Source of the DNA: Pedobacter psychroterrae | Lineage (GTDB): Bacteria; Bacteroidota; Bacteroidia; Sphingobacteriales; Sphingobacteriaceae | Assembly (NCBI RefSeq): GCF_004331695.1 | Contig: NZ_SJSL01000006.1 | Coordinates: 124,001 to 188,000 of the forward strand | DNA length: 64,000 bases | Direction of reading: 5' to 3' | The notes under the pieces: generated by a model | What the model was told of the DNA's origin: nothing | Database searches by the model: none | The model's input: only the letters and a program-made list of their open reading frames with translations | Program-made: the position numbers and the translations under genes | Part shown: piece by piece, positions 28,022 through 37,434 of the stretch | Layout: each line of letters opens with the position of its first letter | Numbering within the stretch: position 1 is the stretch's first letter

Positions 28022-31000
28022 ATGGCAAAAATCATCCTAACCCAAAGTCCAAATACGGTTTTTGGTAAAGTAACCGACCAAAGCGGTCGCCCGCTGGCAA
28101 ACCTGACAGTAGTAATATATGATGTAGATATGAGACAATGGCACGCAATAACGGGGGCCAAAACCGACAGCCAGGGAAAATATGAAGTCTACTGGACCCA
28201 GGAACAGGTTAACGACAGAGGTAAAAAAACAGCCGATCTGGCAGTAAAAGTATTTAGTGGGGAGAACAACCTGCGCATTAGTCCGATGAGCCCTGAAGAG
28301 CTGGAAAAAGCTGAAGCGCTACAGAAACGAGGCGGACTTGCAACCGAAGAGATCAAAGGCAACGAGCTCTTTAAATCAGCCCTGGCAGATGTGAAGTTCA
28401 ATGCCGGCAGGAGAGAAGAGATCAACGTGACGATCAGCGTGGCAATTCCTGTTGAAGGTTCGGAATTTGAAAGACTTCGAAATGATGTCTCCTTCCTGGC
28501 AAACGACGTCATCATTGCCGACCTGGTAGAAAATAATGAACAGCAGGATGTAACCTTTCTATCCAGGGAACTGGAAGTATCTGTACAAAAAATTGAATAC
28601 CTGGCGCTGGCCCACCGCTTGCAGCAACTGTCCAAAATAGATGCAGATTTCTTTTATGCTTTGTTCAGAAAAGATACGCTGCTTTCCAATGATTTATTAA
28701 AAACTGGCAGCGTCAGGTTATCTATTGACCTGGACAACGACCTGCAAACGCTGCTCTTTGACACAGCATTGGCGGATCAGAAGAAGGTTATTGGAGATAT
28801 TAAGACCGCAGTATCTGAAGGAATTGTTTCAGAATCAGTTGCCAAATTAGCCTCCAGAAATCTGGAGATCCTATCTCAATACCGTAAACAGGCAGAGGAA
28901 TACTATAAAGAAGCACATCCAAAGAAAGCTATCAGCCTGATTGCTTCATTTTTGAAGAAAGGAAAGCTGGCTGAAATACAACAGCTCTTTGCGGACAATA
29001 AAAATGACCTGAACGGTTTTTTTGAGAAAGTTACTGATCCTGCATTCTTTGCATCAAAAAAAGATGAAAAAGAAGCCAAAGCCAATATAGCGCTAGGTAA
29101 ATTATTTGGGTTTGGTAATGAGGCCGTTCTTAACGCTGCCAAACTGAGGGACATCAAAAAACCTGAGGACATCAGGAAACTGGCCCGGCTTAATAAGGCA
29201 GAATGGGTAAAAGAACTCAGCAAAGGCAATAAAGACCTAAAAGACACACAGGCCATCAGTACTTATGCCTCTGCTGTGGTAAGAAAACTTGAAAAGGAAT
29301 TCCCTACGGTGGCCTTTACCGCTCAATTGGAAAGAGAGAAAAAAAAGGTAGTTAAAGGTCAGGAGCAAATCGTTTCCTTCCTTAATAAACAAGAAAAATT
29401 TGATCTGACAAAAGACAATTTAGACCGCTATCTGAAAGAAAACAAGGTATCAGTTAGAGAGAGCGGGGAATTTAAGGAAGCGTTAAAGTCCATCCAGCGG
29501 ATATTTAAATTGGTGCCCCATTACGGTAAAACTATGGCATTGCACAATGAACGCATCCATTCTGCGCAGCGTATTGTAGCACTGGGAAAGACACAATTTG
29601 TTAATGAAATAGGCCCAAAAGCCGGACTCAGTAAAAAAGAAGCTTCCGATGTATACCGCAAAGCGGAAGCAAAGAACACCGGCGCCATGTTATTGCTGGG
29701 CAACCTGCAGGACAGCATGAGTGTAATGGATGTGGCTTCTTTTGAAACTACTACGCTGGCAGCTAAATTAGAAGCCGTGAGCAAGGACTTCCCAAATTTA
29801 AAATCCTTGTTTAAGCTGACCGACAGCTGCGCATGTGAGCACTGCAGATCAGTGTATAGTCCGGCAGCCTACCTGGTAGAGATCCTGGAATTTTTAGGTA
29901 ACAGAAGTGTGGTGGCCGGAAATGCCAAAAGTATACTATTTAACAGGAGACCGGATCTGGGCGACATAGACCTCGGCTGCGCCAATGCAAATACGCCTGT
30001 AAAATACATTGACCTTGTTTGTGAATTGCTGGAAGAAACAATAGCACCGGATCAGGGCATTAACTATTCAGGCCCATTGGCTGATGGAGCAGACGCCTTC
30101 AAAGGGAAAATCTCTGCCAGCTTATTGAGCGCTTTAAAAACTGCAGGATTGCCGGTGACGGCTAATGCACTGATCCATGAAACTGAATCAGCCTTGATGT
30201 CTTCCGATACATTGGATCACTACCTCAGGGATACAAAAGTAGTTTGCAAGATTGTGAACATCAGTGGCAACAGTTATAAAATCTACAGGCTGAGACAGAC
30301 CTTGTCGACCGCCGAAGAACTGGATGCCGCTCCGGAATATGTAAACATTAAAGCTTATAATGAACTGCGTAATAAAAACTACGCCTTCAAGTTGCCCTTC
30401 GACCTAAACCACGTAGAGGGAAAAGCTTATTTTAACCGTTTTGATATAGGAAGACCGGAGCTGATGGAGGTTTTCCAAAAGTCAGGCAATCCCGCTAATG
30501 AAGCAATTGCAGCAGAAAGACTTGGATTAACGGAAGCTGAATACAAATTAATTGTGGCTGCACCCGTTCCAAACAACAATGCCGCCCAACAGGGGTTCTG
30601 GAATGTACCGGCTCCGGGCAATGTGCTGGATTATATGAAACAGGCCGATCAGTTCATGGACAGAACGGGTATCAGTTATAAAGACCTTAACCTTTTACTG
30701 AAGCTGAGCTTCATCGATAAAAACGGAGATCTTTTCATCCGTCACAATGACCTATCCTGCGACACCGCAAAAAAGGAGATCGCCAATATTGATTTGGATG
30801 TGCTGGACCGCATCCATCGTTTCCTGCGCTTACAGAAAAAGACAGGATGGAAATTTGAGGTGCTTGATGCCATCCTTTCACAAGCAAATTTAGGTGCCGG
30901 GCTACTAGGTGATCCATCTCTGATCATAGCTGCAGAAATAAAAGCAATATCAGATAAAACCGGCATCAAGATAGAGGAACTAACAGGATGCTTTGGTGAT

Positions 31001-34000
31001 ATTCCGCATACGATCCTATTGGAAGATGCGGCAAAACCACTTTATCATCAGATATTTCTGAATAAGGCAAAAAACGGTGTCCTGGATGAAAGACTGTTGC
31101 CGCAGAACATAACAGGCAGCCAGCCATTGAGTGACCATACTGGCATACTGGCCACCTGTCTGCAATTTAAACAAAAAGACCTGGAGTTACTCTTTCCCTT
31201 ATTGCCTGATAACAATCTAAATTATGCCAATTTAAGTAAGCTCCTTGCAACATCCCGGCTGATCAAAAAGCTAAAAATGAAAGCAGAAGAATTTGCATTG
31301 CTTGAAGAACTGTCAGGCATTGACAGCACTGCTTCTCCTTCAGAGATGCTTAAATTTATTGCACTTGCCGGCGACTTTAAAAACTCACCGTTAAAGATTA
31401 CTGAGGTAAAATTCCTACTGAACCATGAAGCAGTCAATCTGGCCGACAGGGAGCTTAAAACCGAAAAAATTGAGGAAATCCTCAATAAGATGAAAACAGC
31501 CTACAAAGCGGTAATCACGCAAAATTCTTCAAAATACAACCCTTTGTTGAATGCCGAAGAGCAAACCGAAACACTGACTGCAGTACTTTCAGGACTTGAG
31601 GGAGTAACGGAAGCAGATGTCAAAACCATCGTTGGTTATCTGGGCAAAGAATGGACAACGGCAGCAAATGCCAAATCATTTATAGATGAGAAACTAGATG
31701 CCACGATCAGCAGAACAAAAATCAACGCGGCTATCGATGCATTGAACGTAGTTGCCGCAGGTGCAGATACCAGTAATGAACAGAAAGGCCTTATCAAAGA
31801 ATTGCTGGATGCCATAGCGGATCGTCAGATCAGTATTGGCAAAAAGACCCTGCTGGAACAGACCATTGCTGCGGCATTCAAAACAGACCTGTCCATCGCT
31901 GCTCCTGTTTTGAAGTATGCCCTATTAAAAAAAACCGCTCCCGGAACCGACCCTGTATCTACCTTACTTACAGATAATTTCGACAATACCATTGACACTA
32001 CCAATTATCCAGATCAATACCTGGCTATTAAACTGCTGTACAAACTATTCCCCTTGGTCAATGCTTTCAAACTAAGCGAAACAGAGGTACAATGGTATTT
32101 AAGCAACAATGCAAGCGCTACCATCCAATGGCTGGAACTGGACGATATTCCATTTGAGAGCGGACAGTCCGCCGCCAGTTTTACAAAATACCTGGACTTT
32201 GCTAAAATAGTAGCCTTCTCCAGGCAATTCGGCCCTGTTGCCAATCCGCTGGATGCGGAAAAACCCGTTTCTTTTTTCAGCCTGGCAGATTTGCTTGCCT
32301 TACCTGCAGGAACGGCCAGCAGCAATGATTTCTTTGATGCGCTATCTTTACTGACCGCATATGACAAAACATTCCTGGAAGAACTGGATGCCCACCTGTT
32401 TGCTGCTTTTGACATTGCAAACTATGCAAAATCTGCAAACATAGACCGTGTACTCAAGGCTGCAGAAATGGGCAGGATGCTGGATGCATCCGTAGCGCAG
32501 ATCAAGGGATACATCCGCCCGGCTCTTGGCGCGGCAGAGGTAAGTGACCTGAGGACCAGTCTCAAATCAAGGTATGATGAAGACACCTGGCTGAGTACAC
32601 TTAAAGAAGTGATGGACAAAGTACGCCCGCAAAAAAGAGATGCACTGATCACCTATTTGCTGGCTACCAACCCAGAGATCAAGTCTGAAAACGACCTGTA
32701 TGATTACTTCCTGGTCGACGTGGAGATGGAAGCTTGTATGCCTTCGTCAAGAATTGTCCAGGCACATAACAGCATACAGCTATTTGTACAGCGCTGCATG
32801 ATGGGACTGGAACCGGATGCAATTGCTGATATGGACAAAGATCCAAGCTGGGACCAATGGAAATGGATGAAGAACTACCGCGTATGGGAAGCAAACCGCA
32901 AAGTGTTCTTATATCCCGAAAACTACTACGATGTAACGCTGAGCGATGAGAAGTCATACCTCCTCACTGAGTTTATCAATGAGCTGCAGCAAAATGAACT
33001 GACCAATGATACCGCCGAAGAAGCCATTAAGAAATATCTCGAAAAACTCGACAACATTGCCTTCCTGGAAGTCATGGCCACCTGGTATGATACGGCTACG
33101 CAGAACATGCATGTCTTTGCCCGCACCAAAGGCGGCGAACCTTCCATCTATTACTACAGAAGGTTTGAGAACGAGCGCTACTGGACACCATGGGAGAAAG
33201 TGGAACTGGACATCAATGGTGACCACCTGCTGGCATTCAGCAGGAACAACAGGCTGCACCTGGCCTGGCCAATGTTTAGTGAAGAAGCCAATCCCGACCA
33301 GAAATCTAAAGTGCCTGCAGCATCAGATCAGGGTGGTTATGTAGACAATGACAAGCCTAAACGCAAACTGAAAATCCAATTGGCCATCAGTGAATACACC
33401 AACAAAAAATGGCAGCCAAAAAAAATATCCCGGGATGCCGTGCTAACGCCTAATGACTTCACCAATGATGAAAGCTATTTTGTAAAAGACAAATACAACC
33501 TGATCTATTCACAGCCAACCGATCAGGTATGTATATTCAGCAGTACGTGGGAGGGTGACGATTACCACAACATCAATGGTATATTTAATATCGCGGGCTG
33601 CAAAGGCTACCCTGAGCTGGTATTCCAGGGCAATGCAGGTTTCCCTGACTTTCTGCCCGATTTTAAAGATGCTGAGTTTAAAGCGCAGCGCTACCAGGAA
33701 CTGGTGCAGATAGCGCCCGACGATCTGGCGGTACGAAACGGCATTTCGCAATTTTCATTCCTTCAGTTATTGAATAAAACACCGGGAAAATTCCGCATCT
33801 CCTATCCGCACCAGTTTACCAACATTGACCTGATCGCATTGATCTATCAGCTGTTCCAACTGATCTTAAATAAAGAATCTTCTACATACAAAAGGCAAGG
33901 CTTTAAGCTCCCGCTGGGAACGCTCCTTCCCTATTTTAAAGAGGACAGCAAACATGCCTATGTGGTGATTCCGGGATTTTACAGGAAAGAGCTAAAACGG

Positions 34001-37000
34001 GGTACAAATATGACCGACTACAGCTTTACCGATGTAGAAAAGAGGACAGCCTCTGATGTGTTTAAACTGATGGATGCAGTAATCAATTGGGTTAAGAAAA
34101 TAATCCTCGAGTTTGAGACCAATCCACCTGCAGATCTGGAAGCAGCCGTTCAGGTGGTGATCACCGATGCAGATTTCCAGGATATCCTGACAGAGCTTTC
34201 CAAATATGAAGCATTGGATTTTGTACTGAACTTTCTGATCGGAAAAACCGGCAATACCGACTTTGATAAGCTTTTAGAAGGATTGAGAGATGCTGAAGGA
34301 TTGGTATATGGGGAGCAGTTTAAGAACATGTACCATCCGCTTGTATGCGCACTCAGGAGCATTCTCTATAAAGACGGTATTCCGGCGCTGATGAAACGTG
34401 ATACACAGCTCAAAAAGACTGGCTTTAATTTCGCTGCGCATTACGAGCCAAATATCTACATGGTCCCACAGACATTGGCTAAGAATCCAGACGGTACACA
34501 AACCCCTTCATTTCCTGTGGAGGACATCGATTTTACCAGTGACGGGAGTTACAGCGTGTATAACTGGGACTTGTTCTTCAGGGTTCCGCTTCATATTGCA
34601 GGCAGCCTGACCAAGAACCAGCGTTTTGAAGAGGCGCTAACCTGGTTCCATTATATGTTTAATCCTACAGGTGCCCTTCCGGGCAACGGCGTGCAAAAGT
34701 ATTGGGTGACCAAGCCTTTTTACCTGAACCAGGAAACCGATTATGTAGCACAACGCATAGACACCCTAATGTACGGCACTGCCGATGCATCCAACCCGCA
34801 GATCAAAGAGCTTGAATTTGCCATTGAAGAATGGAGAAACAAACCGTTCAGGCCCGATGTGATCGCAAGGTTCAGACCGGTAGCCTATCAAAAGGCCCTG
34901 CTAATGAAATACATAGACAACCTGGTAGAATGGGGTGATTACCTGTTCAGACAGGACACCATGGAATCCATAGCACAAGCTACCCAGATGTACATCTTGG
35001 CCGATAAACTACTCGGACCAAAACCAAGGATCGTAAGCCCGGCAGTAAAACCACCTTATGAAACCTACAACCAGATTGAAGGCAAGCTGGACAACTTTGG
35101 CAATGCGCTGATAGAGCTGGAAAATATCCTGCCTGACCTGACTGTATTGCCTGAGGGTGGTGATGAACTGCCCGCTCCGCCAATCACGCTTTCGATGCTG
35201 TACTTCTGCATCCCGCACAACGAAAAAATGACGGAATACTGGAACCTGGTGGCCGACAGATTATTTAAGATCAGGCATTGTCAGAATATAGATGGCATAG
35301 AACGGAGCCTTGCTTTGTTTGCCCCTCCTATCGATCCGGCCATGCTGGTTCGGGCCGCAGCTTCAGGATTGGACCTTTCGTCTGTAATAGCTGGATTGAA
35401 TGCACCTACCCCATACTACAGGTTCAGTATCATGTCGCAAAAAGCAAGCGAACTGACCCAGGAAATCAGATCGCTGGGCAGCTCATTGCTACAGGCGCTG
35501 GAAAAAAGAGATTCAGAATCGCTGGGATTGCTGAGAAATGAACTGGAACTGAAAGTGCTCAATGCGGTCAAAGACATTAAAAAACTACAGATAACCGAGT
35601 CTAAAGAACAGATAGAGGTATTGCAGCGGACTAAAAAGGTCACCGAAGAACGTCAGAAATACTATGCCGGCATCGAGAAGATCATTTCAAAAGAGCAGTT
35701 AAACCTGGATAAGCTTAAAGATGCAAACGATTATCAGTTCCAATCGCAGATCGTCCGTACGGTGGCCGGCGCGCTGAGGATGATCCCCGAATTTCACGTG
35801 GGGGCATCCGGATTCGGTGGTTCTCCGCAGGTAGTGATGCAGCTGGGCGGATCGGCCATATCGACCGCCACCAGTATCGGTGCTGATATTTTAAACATTC
35901 TAAGCACCATGTCTTCCTATGAAGCCAGCAGAGCTTCTACACTGGGCGGGTATGACAGAAGGTATGCCGACTGGAAACTTCAGGAACGTCTGGCCGGTAA
36001 AGAACTTGCTTCTATTGACAAGCAGATTGCAGCAGCAGAGATCCGCAAGGAAATTGCAGAGACAGACCTTAGAAATCATGAACTGCAAATTGAAAATGCA
36101 AAGAAAACTGACGATTTTATGCGCGGTAAGTATACCAACAAGGAATTGTACGACTGGATGGTCGGACAGATCAGTTCCGTTTACTTTAAATCTTACCAGC
36201 TGGCGCATGATTTTGCCAAGAAAGCAGAGCGATGTTATAAGTTTGAACTGGGCAATGATGATACATATATCTCCTATGGCTACTGGGACAGCATGAAAAA
36301 GGGGCTGCAAAGCGCAGACCAGCTGATCCATGACATTAAGCGAATGGAAACAGGCTACCTGGACAAAAACAAACGCCAGTATGAAATCACCAAACATGTG
36401 TCGCTGGCACAGCTGGATCCGCTGGCACTCGCCAGATTTAAAGCTTCAGGCATCTGCGATTTTGAAATTCCCGAGGTGCTGTACGACCTGGATAATCCTG
36501 GGCAATATTTCAGAAGGCTAAAATCTGTAAGCATGAGTATTCCATGTATAGCAGGCCCCTACACTTCTGTGAGCGCAAAAATGTCGCTAGTGAGCAATAA
36601 GTTCAGGAAGAATACCAATGCAGATAACCTGGCAGGAACAGGATATGCAGAAGATCCTGGAAATGACGAACGCTTCAATTATACCAGCGGAGCGATCCAG
36701 TCGGTCGTGACCAGCAGTTCACAAAATGACAGCGGGGTATTTGAGTTAAGTTTCAAAGACGAAAGATACCTGCCGTTTGAAGGTGCAGGTGCAGTGAGCG
36801 GATGGCGGATAGAACTACCAACTGAAGTAAAACAATTTGACTACAGTACCATTTCTGATATAATTCTTCATGTAAGGTACACAGCCAGAGAAGGCGGCTC
36901 GTCTATGAAAATGGCGGCAAATGCAGTCGTAAAAGATCAGCTCAACGCCATCAGACAAGGACTGGGTCAGGATGGTCTGCATCTGGCGATCAATATGAAA

Positions 37001-37321
37001 CACGAGCTGCAGGACAAATGGCATAGACTGAAGGCCAACGGACAGGTGGAAATCAACATCGAGAAATCGAGGTTCCCGTATTGGGTGCAACTGATGGATA
37101 CTGAAATTGCTGAAGTGATGTTTGTAGGCAAACTGAGCAATAATCCGGCAAGTTTCCCTGTCGGCATAGATGGAACTGCATTGAACCTTTCCCGGATAGA
37201 TGAACTGAAGATCGTGCGGGGCCTAAGTTCTGACCTTGAATGGGATACGCCATTTATCCTCTCGGCTGCCACTGCCAATCTGGAAGAGCTGATGATGGTA
37301 GTTAAGTATACCTGTCTGTAA
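28022..37321 (+). CDS. Tc (ABC) toxin TcA subunit (translocation channel and receptor-binding pentamer)
   Basis: A 3099-aa Tc A component, within the usual size range but at the large end. Residues about 8-110 form a transthyretin/carboxypeptidase-regulatory-like beta domain (FGKVTDQSGRPLANLTVVIY). A VRP1-type region around 500-640 carries C603-x-C605-x-x-C608 and YSPAAYLVEIL. The neuraminidase-like region starts near 1590 (WKWMKNYRVWEANRKVF at about 1613). Toward the C-terminus are long coiled-coil helices (about 2470-2575), a hydrophobic Gly/Ser/Ala-rich hairpin (about 2577-2635) that fits the channel tip, and the TcB-binding domain (to 3090). It follows the TcB-TcC gene after 59 bases, so the two are likely one operon, ended by a strong terminator. 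Confidence 0.93.
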   Translation: MAKIILTQSPNTVFGKVTDQSGRPLANLTVVIYDVDMRQWHAITGAKTDSQGKYEVYWTQEQVNDRGKKTADLAVKVFSGENNLRISPMSPEELEKAEALQKRGGLATEEIKGNELFKSALADVKFNAGRREEINVTISVAIPVEGSEFERLRNDVSFLANDVIIADLVENNEQQDVTFLSRELEVSVQKIEYLALAHRLQQLSKIDADFFYALFRKDTLLSNDLLKTGSVRLSIDLDNDLQTLLFDTALADQKKVIGDIKTAVSEGIVSESVAKLASRNLEILSQYRKQAEEYYKEAHPKKAISLIASFLKKGKLAEIQQLFADNKNDLNGFFEKVTDPAFFASKKDEKEAKANIALGKLFGFGNEAVLNAAKLRDIKKPEDIRKLARLNKAEWVKELSKGNKDLKDTQAISTYASAVVRKLEKEFPTVAFTAQLEREKKKVVKGQEQIVSFLNKQEKFDLTKDNLDRYLKENKVSVRESGEFKEALKSIQRIFKLVPHYGKTMALHNERIHSAQRIVALGKTQFVNEIGPKAGLSKKEASDVYRKAEAKNTGAMLLLGNLQDSMSVMDVASFETTTLAAKLEAVSKDFPNLKSLFKLTDSCACEHCRSVYSPAAYLVEILEFLGNRSVVAGNAKSILFNRRPDLGDIDLGCANANTPVKYIDLVCELLEETIAPDQGINYSGPLADGADAFKGKISASLLSALKTAGLPVTANALIHETESALMSSDTLDHYLRDTKVVCKIVNISGNSYKIYRLRQTLSTAEELDAAPEYVNIKAYNELRNKNYAFKLPFDLNHVEGKAYFNRFDIGRPELMEVFQKSGNPANEAIAAERLGLTEAEYKLIVAAPVPNNNAAQQGFWNVPAPGNVLDYMKQADQFMDRTGISYKDLNLLLKLSFIDKNGDLFIRHNDLSCDTAKKEIANIDLDVLDRIHRFLRLQKKTGWKFEVLDAILSQANLGAGLLGDPSLIIAAEIKAISDKTGIKIEELTGCFGDIPHTILLEDAAKPLYHQIFLNKAKNGVLDERLLPQNITGSQPLSDHTGILATCLQFKQKDLELLFPLLPDNNLNYANLSKLLATSRLIKKLKMKAEEFALLEELSGIDSTASPSEMLKFIALAGDFKNSPLKITEVKFLLNHEAVNLADRELKTEKIEEILNKMKTAYKAVITQNSSKYNPLLNAEEQTETLTAVLSGLEGVTEADVKTIVGYLGKEWTTAANAKSFIDEKLDATISRTKINAAIDALNVVAAGADTSNEQKGLIKELLDAIADRQISIGKKTLLEQTIAAAFKTDLSIAAPVLKYALLKKTAPGTDPVSTLLTDNFDNTIDTTNYPDQYLAIKLLYKLFPLVNAFKLSETEVQWYLSNNASATIQWLELDDIPFESGQSAASFTKYLDFAKIVAFSRQFGPVANPLDAEKPVSFFSLADLLALPAGTASSNDFFDALSLLTAYDKTFLEELDAHLFAAFDIANYAKSANIDRVLKAAEMGRMLDASVAQIKGYIRPALGAAEVSDLRTSLKSRYDEDTWLSTLKEVMDKVRPQKRDALITYLLATNPEIKSENDLYDYFLVDVEMEACMPSSRIVQAHNSIQLFVQRCMMGLEPDAIADMDKDPSWDQWKWMKNYRVWEANRKVFLYPENYYDVTLSDEKSYLLTEFINELQQNELTNDTAEEAIKKYLEKLDNIAFLEVMATWYDTATQNMHVFARTKGGEPSIYYYRRFENERYWTPWEKVELDINGDHLLAFSRNNRLHLAWPMFSEEANPDQKSKVPAASDQGGYVDNDKPKRKLKIQLAISEYTNKKWQPKKISRDAVLTPNDFTNDESYFVKDKYNLIYSQPTDQVCIFSSTWEGDDYHNINGIFNIAGCKGYPELVFQGNAGFPDFLPDFKDAEFKAQRYQELVQIAPDDLAVRNGISQFSFLQLLNKTPGKFRISYPHQFTNIDLIALIYQLFQLILNKESSTYKRQGFKLPLGTLLPYFKEDSKHAYVVIPGFYRKELKRGTNMTDYSFTDVEKRTASDVFKLMDAVINWVKKIILEFETNPPADLEAAVQVVITDADFQDILTELSKYEALDFVLNFLIGKTGNTDFDKLLEGLRDAEGLVYGEQFKNMYHPLVCALRSILYKDGIPALMKRDTQLKKTGFNFAAHYEPNIYMVPQTLAKNPDGTQTPSFPVEDIDFTSDGSYSVYNWDLFFRVPLHIAGSLTKNQRFEEALTWFHYMFNPTGALPGNGVQKYWVTKPFYLNQETDYVAQRIDTLMYGTADASNPQIKELEFAIEEWRNKPFRPDVIARFRPVAYQKALLMKYIDNLVEWGDYLFRQDTMESIAQATQMYILADKLLGPKPRIVSPAVKPPYETYNQIEGKLDNFGNALIELENILPDLTVLPEGGDELPAPPITLSMLYFCIPHNEKMTEYWNLVADRLFKIRHCQNIDGIERSLALFAPPIDPAMLVRAAASGLDLSSVIAGLNAPTPYYRFSIMSQKASELTQEIRSLGSSLLQALEKRDSESLGLLRNELELKVLNAVKDIKKLQITESKEQIEVLQRTKKVTEERQKYYAGIEKIISKEQLNLDKLKDANDYQFQSQIVRTVAGALRMIPEFHVGASGFGGSPQVVMQLGGSAISTATSIGADILNILSTMSSYEASRASTLGGYDRRYADWKLQERLAGKELASIDKQIAAAEIRKEIAETDLRNHELQIENAKKTDDFMRGKYTNKELYDWMVGQISSVYFKSYQLAHDFAKKAERCYKFELGNDDTYISYGYWDSMKKGLQSADQLIHDIKRMETGYLDKNKRQYEITKHVSLAQLDPLALARFKASGICDFEIPEVLYDLDNPGQYFRRLKSVSMSIPCIAGPYTSVSAKMSLVSNKFRKNTNADNLAGTGYAEDPGNDERFNYTSGAIQSVVTSSSQNDSGVFELSFKDERYLPFEGAGAVSGWRIELPTEVKQFDYSTISDIILHVRYTAREGGSSMKMAANAVVKDQLNAIRQGLGQDGLHLAINMKHELQDKWHRLKANGQVEINIEKSRFPYWVQLMDTEIAEVMFVGKLSNNPASFPVGIDGTALNLSRIDELKIVRGLSSDLEWDTPFILSAATANLEELMMVVKYTCL

Positions 37322-37342
37322 CCGGAATAATTTAAATAAAGC

Positions 37343-37374
37343 AGGGCGTTCTGATTTTTAGAACGCCCTTTTTT
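37343..37374 (+). terminator. Rho-independent terminator of the Tc toxin operon
   Basis: A perfect 10-bp stem (37343-37352 with 37360-37369, core GGGCGTTCT / AGAACGCCC), a 7-base loop and a run of six T at 37369-37374. It begins 21 bases after the TcA stop codon. Confidence 0.93.
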
Positions 37375-37434
37375 GTGCAATATGCGTAACCTTTTTTCAT
37401 TAGCTTTGTTGATAACATACTATATCAAAAAGAC

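Noticed and set aside
20442..37321. Contractile injection system or insecticidal prophage-type locus
   Set aside because: No tail sheath, tube, baseplate or AAA+ gene in the window; the two proteins fit a soluble Tc toxin instead.
37409..37428. TTGAT ... ATCAA inverted repeat upstream of namZ as an FNR site
   Set aside because: The half-sites are good but 10 bases separate them where FNR needs 4; a coincidence or another factor's site.
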